DNA of 64,000 nucleotides from NCBI RefSeq assembly GCF_900108305.1, contig NZ_FNUX01000010.1:1-64000 (forward strand), given 5' to 3'. Shown here in pieces: positions 62,226 through 64,000 of this stretch; the first letter of the stretch is position 1; the number at the start of each line of letters is the position of its first letter. This stretch comes from Nitrosomonas ureae (GTDB taxonomy: Bacteria; Pseudomonadota; Gammaproteobacteria; Burkholderiales; Nitrosomonadaceae). The notes below the pieces were generated by a model that made no database searches, was not told the origin of the DNA, and was given only the letters and a program-made list of their open reading frames with translations. The position numbers were made by a program, and so were the translations under genes.

Positions 62226-64000
62226 ATGTATCCATTGTTAGATACCATAAATTTACCCTTCCAATTACGAGAATTGGATCAGAAGAAGTTACCGCAGTTT
62301 GCTAAAGAATTACGAAGTTTTCTGATAGATTCAGTCGCAAAAACCGGTGGGCACCTATCTTCCAATCTAGGCACAGTTGAATTAACCATTGCGTTACATT
62401 ACGTGTTTAATACACCTCATGATCAATTGGTTTGGGATGTGGGACATCAGACGTATGCGCATAAAATTCTGACAGGCCGTCGCAATGGAATGAATAAATT
62501 ACGCATGCAGGACGGTCTGGCCGGCTTCCCGCGCCGGGATGAAAGTGAATATGACGCATTTGGTACCGCGCATTCAAGTACTTCGATCAGTGCCGCGTTG
62601 GGCATGGCGGTTGCTGCACAACTAAACCGGACTGATCGGCGGGCTATCGCGATTATTGGCGATGGTGCCATGAGTGCGGGGATGGCATTTGAGGCATTGA
62701 ATAATGCTGGCGTGATGGACGCGAATTTACTGGTTATCCTGAATGACAATGATATGTCAATATCCCGTCCGGTGGGAGCGCTTAACAATTACCTCGCCAA
62801 GCTGATGTCAGGACGATTTTATGCGACGGCGCGGCGTGCGGGTGAGAAGGTATTAGGGGTTGTTCCGACTGTACTGGAATTGGCCAAGCGTGCGGAGGAG
62901 CATGTCAAAGGTATGGTAACCCCGAGTACTTTATTTGAGGAATTCGGGTTTAATTATATTGGACCGATCGATGGTCATGATTTGGATGTATTGGTTACTA
63001 CCCTGGGAAATATCAAGCAGCTGGAGGGGCCGCAGTTCCTGCATGTAGTGACTCGTAAAGGTGCGGGCTACAGGGTGGCGGAAGAAGATCCCATTTTGTA
63101 TCACGGCGTGGGAAAGTTCGATCCGAAAAAAGGGATCGTGGCCAAATCAAATGGCAAACCTACCTATACACAAATTTTTGGCGATTGGCTATGTGACATG
63201 GCAGCGCAGGATTCCCGTCTGATCGGTGTGACGCCGGCGATGCGTGAAGGCTCGGGACTGGTTCGTTTTTCCGAAGAATATCCCGAGCGCTATTTTGACG
63301 TGGGTATAGCCGAGCAGCATGCGGTCACATTCGCGGCGGGCGCCGCATGCGATGGCTTAAAACCGGTTGTGGCGATTTATTCAACTTTTTTGCAACGTGC
63401 CTACGATCAATTGATTCATGATGTGGCGATTCAGAATTTACCTGTGGTGTTTGCCATCGACCGGGCCGGCTTGGTCGGAGCGGATGGACCCACGCATGCG
63501 GGTAGTTTTGATTTAACCTATTTGCGTTGCATTCCAAATATGACCGTGATGGCGCCTGCTGATGAAAATGAATGCAGGCAAATGCTGTATACCGCCTTTA
63601 AGCTGGATACGCCAACAGCGGTTCGTTATCCCAGGGGAACTGGACCGGGTATACAGGTTCAAAAGGAGATGCAAGCATTGCCTATTGGACGGGGAGAAAT
63701 CCGGCGTCAAGGGAAAAAAATTGCTCTGCTGGCTTTTGGCAGCATGTTGGCGCCTTGCCTGACGGCGGGGGATGAACTGGATGCCACAGTGGTTAATATG
63801 CGCTTTATCAAACCGCTGGATGATGATCTTTTGGCATCGCTGACTGCCGATCATAATTTGCTGGTGATCGTGGAAGAAAATACCGTGATGGGTGGTGCCG
63901 GCAGTGCTGTCATAGAGTCGCTTAACAGTCAGAGAATTCAAGTTGGCGTACTGCAGCTTGGATTGCCAGACATTTTTATTGAACAGGGCGATCATGCACA
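62226..64000 (+). CDS. dxs: 1-Deoxy-D-xylulose-5-phosphate synthase, cut by window end
   Basis: ATG 62226 opens a frame that remains open to the window end (591 codons of about 615-620). Thiamine-diphosphate motif [18 protein letters not shown] with [18 protein letters not shown]; transketolase-like middle ([13 protein letters not shown]) and YPRGTGPG. It makes the first committed intermediate of the MEP pathway from pyruvate and glyceraldehyde 3-phosphate. Only the last few dozen residues are missing. Confidence 0.95.
   Translation, partial: MYPLLDTINLPFQLRELDQKKLPQFAKELRSFLIDSVAKTGGHLSSNLGTVELTIALHYVFNTPHDQLVWDVGHQTYAHKILTGRRNGMNKLRMQDGLAGFPRRDESEYDAFGTAHSSTSISAALGMAVAAQLNRTDRRAIAIIGDGAMSAGMAFEALNNAGVMDANLLVILNDNDMSISRPVGALNNYLAKLMSGRFYATARRAGEKVLGVVPTVLELAKRAEEHVKGMVTPSTLFEEFGFNYIGPIDGHDLDVLVTTLGNIKQLEGPQFLHVVTRKGAGYRVAEEDPILYHGVGKFDPKKGIVAKSNGKPTYTQIFGDWLCDMAAQDSRLIGVTPAMREGSGLVRFSEEYPERYFDVGIAEQHAVTFAAGAACDGLKPVVAIYSTFLQRAYDQLIHDVAIQNLPVVFAIDRAGLVGADGPTHAGSFDLTYLRCIPNMTVMAPADENECRQMLYTAFKLDTPTAVRYPRGTGPGIQVQKEMQALPIGRGEIRRQGKKIALLAFGSMLAPCLTAGDELDATVVNMRFIKPLDDDLLASLTADHNLLVIVEENTVMGGAGSAVIESLNSQRIQVGVLQLGLPDIFIEQGDHA

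Noticed and set aside
1..64000. tRNA, rRNA and CRISPR arrays
   Set aside because: No T-arm-like conserved segments with cloverleaf context, no rRNA sequence and no regularly spaced repeats were seen on either strand.

Overview
The window looks like a chromosomal segment of a betaproteobacterium of the Nitrosomonas type (ammonia oxidiser). The main grounds are a SmbP-type His-rich periplasmic protein (a family first described in Nitrosomonas europaea), a betaproteobacterial DUF1854/ABC pair and a DUF3619/DUF3106/sigma trio, the xseB-ispA-dxs order, and a generally Nitrosomonas-like protein style. This assignment is inference; no rRNA gene is present. Most of the window is densely coding on both strands. 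I found no tRNA, rRNA or CRISPR array.

Left part (1-17.1 kb): the edge of an insertion-sequence transposase; a GGDEF-EAL protein that seems to have lost its N-terminus; rtcB; a DUF1854 + ABC transporter pair in which BOTH genes carry a frameshift; a sigma factor operon whose first gene has no ordinary start codon; yacG; a GGDEF protein; a DUF815 ATPase / Nudix-ThiE fusion pair; argJ; a cold-shock gene with a clear terminator; a possible catalase remnant; an AI-2E transporter; and a SmbP gene made of two tandem 90-codon units.

Middle part (17.3-47.3 kb): an apparent p-cresol oxidation operon (pchC cytochrome, a gene in the pchX position, pchF flavoprotein, aryl-alcohol and aldehyde dehydrogenases) preceded by a DODA-type protein and WrbA; a copper P-type ATPase; ldhA; mutL with its endonuclease motif; a GH19 enzyme; a tandem EAL / HD-GYP pair with degenerate motifs; an ExbB-ExbD-TonB-like set. 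It is followed by a lipid head-group locus: a lipid kinase fused to a Tam41-like domain plus a CDP-alcohol phosphotransferase, next to a tightly overlapping operon of a GNAT-like acyltransferase, a nucleotidyltransferase and divergent LptF/LptG permeases. Together these read as kinase, activation, head-group transfer and export of an unusual (perhaps sphingolipid-like) envelope lipid.

Right part (47.5-60.2 kb): the best candidate for an undescribed system. A consensus sigma-54 promoter, preceded by a perfect 42-bp palindrome, reads into six closely packed genes. Two encode small acidic/glycine-rich proteins with a shared domain and a shared Arg-rich C-terminal tail. The others encode a HEXXH protein, a 715-residue protein of unknown type, an oxoamine-synthase-fold PLP protein, and a 794-residue multidomain protein (peptidoglycan-binding, GIY-YIG-like, the shared glycine-rich domain, amidase). 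An M20 peptidase and an amidohydrolase follow. A sigma-54 activator with a receiver-like but probably non-phosphorylated N-terminus faces the cluster and is its likely regulator. After an AT-rich gap the window ends with xseB, ispA and a dxs cut by the window edge.
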